A stretch of 64,000 bases of DNA from Istiophorus platypterus (lineage: Eukaryota; Chordata; Actinopteri; Istiophoriformes; Istiophoridae). This document shows, piece by piece, positions 12,521 to 25,300 of the stretch (positions within the stretch are counted from its first letter, which is position 1; each line of letters opens with the position of its first letter). The stretch spans positions 6,138,911 to 6,202,910 of the forward strand of contig CM029121.1 in assembly GCA_016859345.1 (NCBI GenBank), in the 5' to 3' direction. The position numbers were made by a program, and so were the translations under genes. The notes beneath the pieces are model-generated. The model was not told the origin of the DNA, did no database searches, and worked only from the letters and a program-made list of their open reading frames with translations.

Positions 12521-13409
12521 AATGGCGAAAAATGCTTTGCTTTTAAGGACAACTTTTACATCAAAAGCAAAGTTATTGTATATATGTGTGAGTGTAAGCA
12601 TGCTTGCTGACTGTTGGACTTATAAGCTGTTGCAGTGTTATATTTTCAGTCTTGAATCTAAGAGGATCATTTGGATAGGATATCGGGAAATTGATATGAG
12701 GATATGAAGGATATGAAGAAATTCAAACTGTGGGAAAAGGTCCAAAATTTAAAAAGTTCTTTTGTATAATGTTTTATCATTTGCTCACAATATATTCTGT
12801 TTTTTTTACACAACTGGTAAAAAAATATATGACTCTAGCTGAGTTCAGCTGAAGTCCATGTACACTCATAAAGATTGTTTTTTAGACTGTAAATTTTTGT
12901 CCAACTCCATATGTCAGGTTCTACGTGCAATGTACTGTACATTATAGAAGGTGTTTATATCCTAGTATATGAGGATTCAAGCTTTGAAGTGAGAGCAATA
13001 CAAATAATCCAAATTATTTTATCACTAAACATGGTGGTTTTGTGACTTTTAGTTACCATTTTATCACTGACTATAACATACATCACTGCACAGTTGAGCA
13101 AATATAAAACTAGTAATACAAATAGATTATCAATGCAGTGGTTTAGCCATCATAAGCAATAAAATATTGCTCATATCAGTCCACTGCAATTTCTTTCTCC
13201 AGTAATCTGTCTGTCAGTATCACATTGCACTGATGTGATGTGATATAAGCAGGGAGCCAATTTCTCTTTCTAGATGTCTCCTTTTCCAAAATAAAAAAAG
13301 ACATGTGTAGAGTGGCTCTCTGTGGCTCAAAGCATATGGCCCTGCCAAAAGAGTATGAGGGAGCAAGAGCAAGAAAAATATTTTATATGCAGTGAGAAAG
13401 AGACCATAG
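12521..13409. other. no supported feature
   Basis: AT-rich; no gene or repeat with definable ends. Confidence 0.4.
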
Positions 13410-13890
13410 CCAGGCAGAAAAAAATAAAAAGAGTGTGAGAGTTGCCAGGATTCAGAAAGACAGAGGAGGAGGAGAGAGAAGGGAAAGGAGATCAAGACAT
13501 AGTGAAAATGACAGATGAATGGGGAGAGAAAAGAGAGACTGGTAATTATTAACAGACGGACAAACTGGGCCTATACTAAGAAGAAGATAAAAACAGGAAG
13601 GGAGGGAGAAATAGGCAGATAAGACAGATAATGAGACAAATATAGAAAACAAAAAGAAAGGAAAGTAAGAAAATATGTAAAGTGGGAAAGAAACTAAATG
13701 TGAGACCAGACTGCAAAGAGGTGTATTAGGAAGAAAGATGGACAGGTGGGGAAAAGCAGGAAATATAAAAGAGAGGAGAATGAGACAGTGAGAAATGGCA
13801 TACTTGACATTTACCTTCCATATTCTTCAGTAAACAAGAACAAGAGGGATGAACAAGGGAGAGACAGAGAGGGAAAAAGGGTGAGTGATT
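13410..13890. repeat. purine-rich (GA/GAAA) low-complexity region
   Basis: About 480 bases in which the plus strand is dominated by GAGA, GGAA and AAAG words. Serine/leucine/phenylalanine-rich open frames on the minus strand (13220-13652) reflect this composition. Confidence 0.75.
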
Positions 13891-16155
13891 TTTTGACTGT
13901 TACTGCACAATTGTATAAATGTTGAATATACTGTATGACCCCAGAATCAATCCACTACTGTTCCCCAGCAGAGGGACAGTCCTCACATCTGAGAAACTGT
14001 TCCTGTCTCATCCGAAACACATTTCAGTTCAGCAGTAATGACATTCAAATTAGATCAAGACAGCCAAGAAGAATGTGTTAAAGTGTTTTTACACAACGTT
14101 TATCTTGTTGGTATGCCTGCATCCAAAATAACCTTTATTTATGAATCTAACATCAGTCGTTCTAGCTTCCTGCTTGTGACAATGTACAGTAGGCCAATTA
14201 GTACAAAAATAAACTAATTATATTCTAGCTTGACTAATATGGGAGTCCATCTGCTGTGGGTGTATGAGGGCCCCTCACATCTCAGGGCTCTGAATATGCA
14301 TACCCTTGTGAAATGGAGGGTGCTGGAAGCTTGGTGATGTAGTGACTACTTGCTAGTAATGCAGTGGTTATAGTGAAGGGTTACATAAAACTGAATGGTA
14401 CTACACAGCCAAGAAAAGATTCATCCATTCTGGATTCTCCAGTTTTCTCAATTCCTTCAAAGGTCAGCTCTGATAAATCGGTTTTCACCTGCTCAGTGTC
14501 AACAAGTTGTGTGTCAAAGTTCACAAAAGTTAAGGTAAAGTTAAGGTTAAAGCATCGACTTTGATGTGCTTCTGTAAACATTATTATGGTTATTACTGTA
14601 ACTAGTTTATCTGACAGTAATATGAGGCTTCAGCAGTCAGAGTTAGACAAATCAAGTTCAAGTTTTTCACTTCAGAATTCCATCCTCATGTTACTGCAAG
14701 GAAATGCTGTTCAGACACAAAGAGGGAAATTGGTATTAAGCAGACAAACTGCATAGATATATTTATGTTATGTATTTCGCTGGTATTTTTGTGTGTAAAG
14801 TCAAATGTTAAGCTGCATATGACGACGCAGATTATATTTATGTTCAACCTGTATTGATGAGCTAATCCTACTCATGTAATATTTTGTTATTTCATGTGTA
14901 AAACTAAATTATTTTCATTATATTGCTCCATTGTACAACAGGCAAAGCGTTTTAGTTGCTGGGAGGCTTGGTATTTACACGCTGATGCGGTAGAACAAGA
15001 TGGTGAGCTGCCACATTTAATGGTTATACCCCTTAGATATCTGCTGCATGATAGGACCAAACCATTTTTCTTCTGTGTTTTCTGCAACATGTAGTGGGAT
15101 TCATTTGGTCTGAGAGAAGAAATACTACTGTATACAGTGGTCTGTGAAACGTGAGTTTATTTATATTACATTGATCTGTGGAATTTGAGTTTGGTTACAT
15201 CGTTTGGTATTTTATTCTATTTTAGTTTTTGAGGGGAAATGGTAATGAAAGTGATGGGCGTTACTACAAAAACAATATTTAAGATGTTTACCATTTTACT
15301 CTGAGTGAAGTGATGAGACAGTTGAAGTGATATTAAAGAGGACCAGCAAGGACAAATTATGAAATTGGAACTAGGATACCTCAAACAGGAAGGAGAAACT
15401 AAATAGCAACTTCAACAAAGTTGAAAAATATCTCTTAAACTCAAATGGATTGAAATCAACCAAAATTAAACAGAATAAGGAAAAAATTCAAGTTCTGAGG
15501 TTTTTGCATTGATAGAGTGATTTAAGTGCATGTTCTTATGTGTAAAATGTATGATCTGGTACCAGTTTTTGTATGTGCCTATAATCTTCTTCATTACAAC
15601 CTGTTCAAACCTGACTTGCGATATGTGATCATTTATTTCTCAGTTCTAGTTATAAACTGCTCCCTTGAACCTAGACCCTGGTCCTTGCTTTCTGTAAATA
15701 TCAACAGTCATACACTATACAGGAAAACTTGAACTTCTTTAATCTTATGGTTACTTCGACCTGGAGGATGATTGAACATGACACCAAAGGAAAAGGTAGC
15801 ACATTGTGAACAGGCAACATTGACCATGTTGACAGCTGACAGCCTTGATAACCCTTGAGCTCCTGGTTTGCTTTGTACAGTAAATAAATTGTAAAAAATA
15901 TCTAATCACAATATGCAAAGATTGCAGGTAGTATGAATATAGGGTATATACTAGATGGAATCTTTTATTCTCCAGGTAGAATATTGAGGAGCAGATTACT
16001 ACTGTAAATAAGGATTTGTGTGTGCTCACATTTCTGTCTTTACATCTCTTCAGTGTTTTGTGTATGAATCTTTATGGATTGCCACTTGTGTGTCTGTATA
16101 ATAAAGTTGTTTAACTCTAAAGGTATGCCTGTGTAGCTCACTGTCTGTATATATA
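13891..16155. other. no supported gene; possible old repeat at 14600-15090
   Basis: 14600-14660 (AATATGAGGCTTCAGCAGTC, then AGTTAGACAAATCAAG) and 14710-14730 (ACACAAAGAGGGAAAT) resemble a teleost repeat family that I remember. 14890-15094 is open on both strands but has no domain. Remaining sequence is featureless. Confidence 0.35.
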
Positions 16156-16230
16156 TGTGTGTGTGTGTGCGTGTGTGTGTGTCTGTGTGTGTGTGTGTGT
16201 GTTTGTGTGTGTGCACGTGCGTATATGTGT
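16156..16230. repeat. imperfect (TG)n microsatellite
   Basis: TG run with GC, TCTG and TTTG interruptions, preceded by a short (AT)n run. It ends 15 bases before the palindrome at 16246. Confidence 0.92.
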
Positions 16231-16245
16231 GTTTGTATTTGTGTC

Positions 16246-16287
16246 ATCAGTCACTAGTCACCTCCTAGGAGGTGACTAGTGACTGAT
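16246..16287. repeat. perfect 42-bp palindrome
   Basis: The arm ATCAGTCACTAGTCACCTCC is followed by central TA and then its exact reverse complement, with no mismatch and no spacer. Symmetry stops at both edges (C at 16245, T at 16288). It could extrude as a cruciform. No open frame or transposon end is associated with it. Confidence 0.97.
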
Positions 16288-16441
16288 TCAGCAGAAATGC
16301 CCAGCGTGGGATGAACTCTCTCAGCAGTAATACAGGAATGCACACACATTAGCACACAGACACACACATTTGCACACAGACACAAATTAGCATAATGAAA
16401 AAACATTCACACACAGTCACAGACACACACAGACAAACAGA

Positions 16442-16556
16442 CACGTTTGTAATTCTATCGATATGAGGGCACTCACTGACATAATGCATTCCCTAACCCC
16501 TTACCCTAACCTTAACCTAACTCCAACCTGAACCCTAAGTCTTAACCATCAAACAG
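16442..16556 (-). repeat. teleost (TG)n-associated repeat, copy C2
   Basis: Read on the minus strand it gives GGCTGTTTGATGGTTAAGAC, TTAGGGTTCAGGTTGGAG, GGTTAGGGAATGCATTATGT and TAGAATTACAAAC, matching C1 at 5350-5480 in order. An (AC)n run follows directly at 16560. Confidence 0.8.

Positions 16557-16559
<3 letters not shown>

Positions 16560-16636
<77 letters not shown>
16560..16636. repeat. (CA)n microsatellite
   Basis: Perfect run of about 38 CA units. Together with 16330-16440 (CA-rich, three ACACAG-type blocks) it makes the interval strongly strand-asymmetric. Confidence 0.98.
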
Positions 16637-16639
<3 letters not shown>

Positions 16640-18165
16640 TACAAAAAAGAAATCCTACAGTCCCATTCTCCACATATCCTCATAACATACACACCTTAAC
16701 ACGCACACAACCAACAATTTCTCTAACATAGACAGAAGACCCCTAGAAATTGTATCTCACTTTACAATTTTCCTTGTATTGCCTTTCATACTTTTTTATA
16801 ATTTTGACCTGACCCCACCATCTTCAATCCCTGGTCCTTCCTTTTTGTCTCTCTAGTCTCCCTTTCCACCAAACCCGGAAACCAGACTGGCCTGAGGCTG
16901 ACATGGATCTCCCACTGTGAACACTGTCCATAAAGGCTTTTTCTTTATCTTTCTCTGTGAATGTGGTGAATGTGGTTTTTAGAATGTGTAATGACCTGAT
17001 GAAGCCTTCCCCTTTTTTTGTCATATGACCTGACAACACCACATCCATTGTCGATATCAAATCAAAAGCAATTATATTTGGCGCAAAGTTGCTTACTGCC
17101 TTAACTAGCTTAAAACTACCTAAACTATCTTGCTGTGTGTTTCTATGATAAAAAAAATTGTCAGAACAGTGATGTGCAACGTATCTGTAAGATGATACCA
17201 GTGACTGCATTTTCTGTTACCTCAAACAAACAATAAACCAGCTGATATTTCCTTTACTGGTTTGGAAATTTATTTATGAATATGGATTAACAATCTCTAA
17301 AACCATAACTATACATTATATAATAGATATTTTATAATTAATAAAATAAGCTTGTTGCAAAATATTAAGAAAAAGTCATGGAAAAATTGAGTGTAAGAAA
17401 TCAGTTGTATAATATAATGCTGTAAATCATATTATGCAGTTGGTCAGATATTTGCAAAAAAGTCAGTGAAAAGAAATCAGAAGCAGCAAATTTAAAATGC
17501 GCAACATGATGAATTCTCACTTGTGTCCAAAGGAATTTGAAGGCAAATTAGTGAACTGGAGCTGCTACTTGTTGCTGAAACACATGAGGCTAGTAAAGGA
17601 CATTCACGATAAGCTAATGTGTATGTGTGCTGTACTCCAGTGTTTCTGTGACAGGTTTAGCAAAACTTATGTATCACTCAAAACTTCTAAAGTTTTTATC
17701 TTGAAACACTGCACACTTATTACAGCACTTGCAGTGTGTGAAGATATGATAAACGTGTATTTATTCAACAAACAGTTTTCTAATATCTATGCATATCTTT
17801 TTTTCAGATGTTGCTTTTTAAAGATGTATTTAGGAAAATAACTATATTGTACTCGTTATGGAGAAATTAGAAAAGCAAGAAATGTATTCCAACTCTGAAC
17901 TCACCTTCCACTAGTGTGAGCTTCAGTGATACAGGTAGGAATAGAGCAGTCACTTAAAACCAAAAATATTTTTGACATGCAGTTGGTTTTCATTAAACTG
18001 CAGAGACATCGTGAAGCTGTTCAAACCACACTGAGAATAACACTGAGAATAATGTGTCTTAGAGTGACCACACGGCTAGTATTTTTTTAAATACATGTAC
18101 TTTCCCCTTTTTCCAAAAACACACACATTTGTCTTTTTCTATACTTTAGGCACAAAAGTGGTGAT
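16637..18165. other. no supported feature
   Basis: The minus-strand open frame 17210-16824 (128 codons) and plus frame 17497-17841 (114 codons) lie in AT-rich DNA. They show no recognisable domain, signal peptide or neighbouring exon structure. Confidence 0.4.
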
Positions 18166-18224
18166 AGTTGGCTTTTCCATCTCAGCCTATTTTTTTTGGC
18201 TGGGCTGAGATAGAAAAGTTAATT
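18166..18224. repeat. imperfect hairpin, about 16-23 bp stem
   Basis: CTTTTCCATCTCAGCC (18172-18187) pairs with GGCTGAGATAGAAAAG (18203-18218) with one mismatch and a T-rich loop. As RNA, G-U pairs would extend the stem by up to seven positions. It may be a degenerate fold-back element; there is no evidence of transcription. Confidence 0.6.
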
Positions 18225-20560
18225 GATAACAACAAAAAGCATCTTAGTGCAGTGGAAACAGATCTAGTAAATAAATCATGTGGCTAATCTATCATGTAAG
18301 TGTCTGCTCCACTGAACAGACTAAAAATATCAGCAGATGAATGCATTTGTGTGGAGCCATGAGGAGACTGTAGCTGTCCTCAACTTAAAACGTAAAATCT
18401 CTTATTTCCATCATGTTTTGAACATGTTTTTGTTTGTTTGAGGTTTGACGGATGCTCTTTTAACTGGAGACTGGCCTGGCGAATTAGTGCTGCCAACTGT
18501 TTATCTTAGTGCACCCAACTCGTAATATTTGCATAACAGTTGATGTATAGAATACACCTTAATTTGCATTTTCATTTGCTGAGTTTCTCAAAAGTTTTGA
18601 TAAAATTTGAGTTACATTTGGTTAGTTTTGATCTGTTAGTCCACCACTTCGAAGAAGAATATATCTCAATAGTATTTCAAATATTTCAGCAGGGATAAGA
18701 TTTCAGAGCATAAATATTAACTACCCACAGAAACTCCTGCAACACGACTCACTTCTGTCCCAGCAGCCTGCGTGCTCAATATATTCTATATATTTAAAAA
18801 AAATATGTCTTAATGCATTGCCTTTGTATTAGTCATCACTTACAACTCTGTGAAGCTCACGCGGGTGTGAACACGTCCTCTGGTCTTCTTCAGTCGCCTT
18901 TTAATCCTACAGGGGAGAAGTGTTTTTATACTCATAAGATTGGGTTCAGCATCACTTGAACTTCCCTAATGTCAGGAAGTTTCAAAGGTTTTTATTGAGG
19001 CCTCACTGGCATTACTTGTCACTGATCTGCAGTCAGACAAAAATCATGTCTTCCTTGTTAATAGCACCTTCCTTAGTGTTCTTGACTCTCCTGATTCTTG
19101 TAAGGTTAAGAGGTGAAATAAAACTTAACTATCAAGAGAACACCTGGGCATTAAGTAGAGTGTAAAGGGTATAAACAGAAGGCAAACATATTACTAACTG
19201 TTGTTTTGTAAGACCTCCTGTGCAAATAGAACATGTTTTCCCGAGTGGTCTCATATCAAACATTTGCCTAAATCCAAATGTTCTGTGTAATGCCATAAAC
19301 TCTCAACCTTCCTCACAGACACCCATGTAAATGCTGAGCAGGGCATTTCAAGTTACTTGTCTCATACATGATATAGCTGCAATATGGAAATCATTGCCTT
19401 TACTACCAGTAGAGTTATGGGTTCATCTTTTCTCTTTTTACTTGCTCCTGTTTGGTCCAATATTTTATGTGGTTTCAGTTATTACTTTGCAAAAATACCT
19501 TTTACCATAACATTTTTGTTTATTTTTTTAAATACACACTTGTTTGTAATTTTTTTTGGCTTTGTCTAGGCATTTATTATCCGAAGTGACTTTACTGCAT
19601 ATGAAATAGGGATTTAGTAATATATTCTTAATAAAAATCTCCGTATGGCTGCTGTTTAGAATTTTCTATCCATAAGCAACCTGACGATTGTGAGCATCTG
19701 CTGCTGAAACACAGAGGCTTTAGGGCAGAATACACACAGAGCTCAGGCCCAAGGCTACACCTGTTCTCTTCAGTAAAGATTAAAAGGTAAAATGTTCCCT
19801 CGCTTCTCAGCTGCAAGCTTTTGATAGCCAATTTTATTTCTTATTTTCCCTCTGTATATACTTTTATCCCCATCACTGTATCCTTGTGCTCCTCTGTTCT
19901 CCTCTTTTTCTCATCCCTCTTTGTTTATGTTTAGCCCCCACTTTTTTCTCACCTCCACAGGTGCCTGAACAGCTGGGCAGAGAAGCAAACTACTCTGATC
20001 CAGACATGCACCTGGACAAAACAAGATGAAGCACAGCAGCAGCAAGAACAAAGGAGAGACAAAGGGTGACAACTGTTGTATAGCTGTGCTGGGAAAAAAC
20101 TATTTTCAAAAGACATTGTCATATTAAACTACAAGACCAATAGTAGAGATAATGATGAAACTAAACATCAAATAAAATGTTTATTGTACAGTTGACATAC
20201 ATCAAGGCAGCTATTGGCTGTAGAGTAATCCATTTCCATATCCTCCTCTTCCACATGTGACTTTGAGTACCCAGGTTGTCTCCATTCTCAGCAGCCAGTC
20301 AGTGGCTGCAGTTCTCACTGGCATCAGACCTGACGGATGTATCTTTAAGACACAGGGAAAGTTTATCAGGACTCCCCTCCTTCCCTCTCCAAACCAGAGG
20401 ACAAACAAAGACACGTCAAGCAGTGTGAGCAGTCGGTTACACAATTTGCAGGCTTAAAGAAAAGCTGAAAAAAGTTGAAATATAATTGCAGGTAGCCTAA
20501 ATGTTATATTTGTTTCCAGCAGGTATTATTTTACTCGCCTGTATTTGGTCCCAGAATGGT
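18225..20560. other. no supported feature
   Basis: AT-rich DNA. 19860-19975 is pyrimidine-rich and ends in CTCCACAG, a good splice-acceptor shape. The following open frame lacks a clear donor, so no exon is called. Confidence 0.35.
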
Positions 20561-20592
20561 TGCAGGTCCAGATCTCGAGGTCTGGACCTGCA
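20561..20592. repeat. 12-bp inverted repeat with 8-base loop
   Basis: TGCAGGTCCAGA and TCTGGACCTGCA flank TCTCGAGG. Perfect arms; function unknown. Confidence 0.9.
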
Positions 20593-21359
20593 GTTTCAGT
20601 CCAACTCTGCAGTCTTAATGTGATCATTATTTCCTCCACCATACTGAATTTGGTACATAAACTCATTATTAGAGCTCTTTTTCTCCTTTTAAAATCTGTA
20701 AACCTCTCTGTGCCAATGTGATGAAGACCAACCTTGTATCTGTAAGTTAAACTGAGGCTGTAAGTGCATATCAATCCTTGGACTGTAAGTGAACATGTTT
20801 ATAAACATTTATACAGGTTTAGGACTCGTGCAAAGTTTATTTATATTTTTAAGAGTGTTTATTGAATTACATCAATATGAAACTTCACGCTCACATTCAC
20901 ATTCGATATGTCCAAAACACGTAATGTGTAACTCACACTGTTTTAGTAGTTTTATTTAGCTGCCAAAATATTTAATCAGAATTTCTTGTGAATTGGTGAA
21001 AATCTTTGGACCCCCAGTGCCTCTGAAAACTTCAGTGACTTTCAAAAGTCATCTATCCAAGGTTCACACCTACTTCACGCAGCGACTGGTTCACCGTTTG
21101 GAGGTGAGAAAGAACACTGGGTACGAAACTTCACTCTCAAGCTCTCTTTTTTCATTCTTGACACCTATTTCTTCCACGACTCTATTCTGCAGTGGAAGTC
21201 CCTCACATGGCAGGCAAGGGAAAAGGCCCACAAGTCCTCCAAACACAATGACCACAGAGGTTGTTTGTCCCTACCATCTGAGGCGACCCATAGGAGTGTC
21301 TCAAGACCGGACCTTCGTTGTTAGGGTTATAGTAATAAACAATTGGTAAAGCTCATGGA

Positions 21360-21500
21360 CTGGCCATGTTTTGGTGACGTTTAGACAAAAAAAACACTTG
21401 GTTAGGTTTGGGGAAATACTGCAATTTGGTGTAAAGTAAGTACTTCACTAAAGTTATAGAACCTTTGACGTCGGGGTTAGATTAATAAACATGCAGTTAA
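21360..21500 (+). repeat. teleost repeat with TTGGTTAGG motif, copy F1
   Basis: GACGTTTAGACAAAAAAAAC, ACTTGGTTAGGTTTGGGGAA and AAGTAAGTACTTC match a common teleost repeat from memory. Related copies lie at 30311-30730 and 41440-41560. Confidence 0.55.
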
Positions 21501-22684
21501 AGTAGTGGAACGGTTTAAAAGAGACGATGCCTGGGTATCAAATTGGAAACAAACAGCGATGTCGTGTGTCAACAGAACAAAGTCCTGTGTTTAGTTGACC
21601 TATCCATCCTCACTGAACTCCTTCCTGCGCAGACTTGTCAACTGACTTCCTCCTTTGCTCCAATAATAATTACTACCACTGCAAAGGTGTCACCTAACAA
21701 TAAAACCTAAGTGTGGGTCATGATAAGCTGCTTGCACTGATGACCTATAGGCCTACTTTTCAGGGGAGGACAGGCTCAAGTGCCCACATTTTTTCATCAA
21801 ACCAACACCTCATCCGTCCATGGTTATGTTTAGATATTTTTTTTTGGGGGGGGGGGCATATGTGCTAGACAATACCATTCCTGTTTTTTCTGCTATTAGA
21901 TTTAACATCATCCACATTTACTGGCTGTAAAAATTAAAAATGCAAGGAAAAAAATTTGGCCAATGAAATGTTTCAAAACTAACAAAAAATTTAAATGTCT
22001 AAATTTAGTCTTAGAAAAATGACATTTAGATAATGTCATAAGGGTCCGCTAACCATTAGCTAACCAAGAATGTTGTGGTAAATTCATGTTAGCTTACTGC
22101 AGCAGTGAAACATTTTTAATGAGGATTGGCCATGTCTGGGTAATATTCAATCCACTTAATTATTTTAGCATCCACATGTACATCCTTGCTTTTGGTTAAG
22201 ATATCTGTCCAGTGCTTTTAACATATCTATTTTTCTCCTTCTGTTATTGTTTCTTATTAGCTAGGTGCTTATTAACTGCTGCAACTTCAGGCAATTTTGG
22301 GCCACAACTCGGTCCTAGGTCCTGAAGAAGTGAGGGTAAGATCATGGTGACAAACTTTGTACAAGCTTGAGTTCATTATGTGAAAGTAAACTATATATTT
22401 TAGTTTTGAACGGATTTCTTTTTTTTCAGTATAATTATTCTTGGCTAATGTGCTACAAGTACCACATATTTACAAAAAGGAAAGATTGTATTTAATTTAC
22501 TGACACACTTATACAAGCTGCTGCTTTTCAAATTCTAAAATGACAAGAACATTAAAGCGATTTATGACCCTGTAATTTGATTATGTTTTATCATGAACTC
22601 CTTGCACCCAAACAACAAAGTCTATCTATGTATGCAAATGTGCATTTGTCTTAATGTGTGTGTATGGATCATTAATGCACAGTT
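21501..22684. other. no supported feature
   Basis: AT-rich, with a T8/G10 homopolymer junction near 21838-21856. No coding or element structure. Confidence 0.4.
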
Positions 22685-22685
22685 T

Positions 22686-22784
<99 letters not shown>

Positions 22785-22833
22785 TGTGTATGTGTGTGTA
22801 TGTGTTTGTGTGTGTGTGTGTGAGTGTGTGTGA

Positions 22834-22882
<49 letters not shown>
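22685..22882. repeat. long interrupted (TG)n microsatellite
   Basis: Nearly 200 bases of TG with TTTG, TATG, AATG and GAGTG interruptions; the longest dinucleotide array in the window. The 143-codon minus frame and 74-codon plus frame here are its translations. Confidence 0.97.
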
Positions 22883-22883
<1 letters not shown>

Positions 22884-24107
22884 TGGCAGAGGTTAATTTA
22901 GCCCAGCAGTGAAGAGCCCTTGATAAAGAGCAGCCTGATCCCTGTTTAATTACCTTACGTCTACATTTCATTGGCATACACTGGGTCAAAGGTGTGTGTC
23001 TGTGTACGTGTGAGGAATGTAAGAGTTGTCTCTGAGCGGGGACACACATACACATGTGATAAATTGCATCCGATGTCTGTGTGAATAAGTTCTTGTCTGA
23101 CATTTATCCATGTATATTTGTGTCATATATGTGAAAGTATGTGTGATATATGTAGTTTGACATTTGAGGCTTCCCTGCGTATACAGAATGTGTCTAATTC
23201 AGAGTCTGGTGATGTGTGTGGGAGGCAGAGACATCACACAAAAACCTCAGCCATGTACATATGAAGCTTCAGTGGGTCCCTTCCTTTTAGTACATCCATT
23301 GACACTTCTATACAAATAACTAAAGCCACAAGTAAACACATGCATCTGTAGTTATTATTAGGATAATCAGTGGTAAAATATTTTAAGAAAGTCTGCACAA
23401 TCTGAATCTCAGCATATATTAGCATCTTTTCTCAGCATACTGTGACTGCTGTGTGAAGCTTTCACTGTGAAGGTTTTCATCATACCCTGAGTGTATGAAA
23501 AAAGGCAGAAAACCATCTTACTGTGGTCCCTATACTAAGAACAGATTTATGTACATCAAAACAAAAGACAATAGTTTAAGATTTAACAGGAGGCAGTTTC
23601 TAGAATTTGTAGAATTTAGAATGAAGGTGAATTGATTTCAAAGAAATGCTAGTCCAGTCTGTTGCAACACAGAGTAAAAACTTTAAAAACCTAAGACACA
23701 GTCCCTATACTGTATATACAGCATATATTGAAAAAGATAACTCCTCATCCTTCCTAAACTAAATAACAGACATCTTAAAATTATATAAAATTGAATTATA
23801 CTTACAATGTAGAATAAAACAGACTACATGGTGTTATTGTTGCAAATCCCCTTTTAGTGAAAAATGATTGAAATGACTGTCAGTAATACCTTTCTGAGCT
23901 CAGCTTGTCTGACACCCTGAACAACATGAGAAGATGGGGAACCTGCAGCTGATTCCCTTTCTGTGGCTTTTCCGCAAACTGAAGCCAATGATGTTTAATT
24001 TATAAGCAAGCTGACTATCACCAACATACCAATGCTAAACCATTCTGAAACACTCTTGTAAGCTGTGTTCATGACAACTTAGTTTCTGCTTTGGTTGTTT
24101 CCATTCC
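22883..24107. other. no supported gene
   Basis: 22900-23000 (CCCTTGATAAAGAGCAGCCTG, then TTTAATTACC) is compositionally unlike its surroundings and could be conserved non-coding DNA, but this cannot be judged from one sequence. Confidence 0.35.
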
Positions 24108-24126
24108 TTTTTTTTTTTTTTTTTTT
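24108..24126. repeat. T19 homopolymer
   Basis: Nineteen consecutive T. It could be a retroposon tail on the minus strand, but no element body was recognised beside it. Confidence 0.95.
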
Positions 24127-25000
24127 ATAGCCTGATTTCACTTGTTCTAAAAGGAAATTATAGCTTCATGTTCGCATGATTACCTCATCATCAATGCATA
24201 CTAATGTTTAGAGACAAGCTATTTTTGTACATCCTACTACTACTGCTGTGGAGCAAACCATATGCCCCTTTCAGGAGTTCTGATTTTGTTTTAGATACAA
24301 GACAAAGTCAGCCAATCTGTTTATTCATCCAACAGTAAAAGTTTGATTATTTTACAATGTAATATTTCAAAATTCAAAATAAAAACAATTCCAGACATTT
24401 GAAGGGCCTGGTAACTAAGGTCCACTATGAGGTCCTCACTATGACGACCAAGGTGTGAGGGCATGAAAGGAAAAGTCCAGTGATAGAAAGAAGCTCTGTG
24501 GCATAGAGAGAGATAGTCAGCAGGTGGGAAAAAAGAGCAACTGAATGTGTGTGCTAGGGAAGGAGAGTTTGAGACGAAAGCACGGCGTGGGGGGACGGGG
24601 GGAAGGAAACGAAAGGTTTTGGGCAAACAAGTAAAGAGGGAAGACTGAGAGAGAAATCAAGAGTAAGGACGGGGGCACAGAGAGAGAGAGAGACAATTGT
24701 CATGAACACTAGTCCAACACACACACTAGTGTGAATGTCTGGACATGCACACGTTATTATTTTCTATTGACATGAAGAGGATAAGCCTTTGTTTAACTCT
24801 GTGTGTGTGCCTCATTATATTGGCGCTGCTGCACTTATGAATCTAATCTTTTGATTTTTCTTTCATGCAGTGGGATTTCTAAAAATTTTCACTGAGCACA
24901 CCATTGCAGATGCATGTGCTAATGCACATAAAAAAGTCAAATTTTATCTCCAAAATGCACACATATAACCATGTAGATTCTACTCTGACATCAACACAAA
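24127..25000. other. no supported feature
   Basis: 24540-24700 is GA-rich with G-runs. The open frame on the minus strand (24626-24321) lacks any recognised domain. Confidence 0.4.
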
Positions 25001-25025
25001 CACACACACACACACACACACACAC
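25001..25025. repeat. (CA)n microsatellite
   Basis: About 12 CA units. Confidence 0.95.
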
Positions 25026-25079
25026 TCCTCCTCATGATAGCGCGTCTACTCTGAGTGTGTTGCTGACGGCAGGACCAAA

Positions 25080-25300
25080 ATAACGTTAATTTAATTAGGC
25101 CTAATAAAACGGCTGAGTGCAGCAATCAGCGACCCATCACTGGGATGGGAAACGCTACAAGAATTAAACGACTGCATGCGGATGTATATTAAACAGCTAA
25201 TAACATAATTACATACACAACAGCTCCCGCTGTCACTGCTAAACAATGCTGGCAGAATGCTAAGAGTTGTCCCATGCAGCTTTAATTGTCTTTCGCTCTG
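25080..25300. promoter_or_regulatory. possible conserved non-coding block (homeodomain-like sites)
   Basis: AT-rich block with clustered homeodomain-type cores: TTAATTTAATTAGG near 25086, AGCTAATAACATAATTAC near 25195, TTTAATTG near 25281. Between them sequence complexity is higher than in the flanks. It resembles vertebrate developmental enhancers in style only. No alignment was possible, so this is a weak inference. Confidence 0.2.

Noticed and set aside
16824..17210. 128-codon minus-strand open frame
   Set aside because: The longest frame outside repeats, but with no recognisable domain, exon signals or neighbours. Its length is not exceptional for 64 kb.
19977..20076. Exon-like segment after CTCCACAG
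   Set aside because: Good acceptor shape but no convincing donor, and the alternative frames stop soon after.
22672..23103. 143-codon histidine/threonine-rich frame on the minus strand
   Set aside because: Translation of the (TG)n array.
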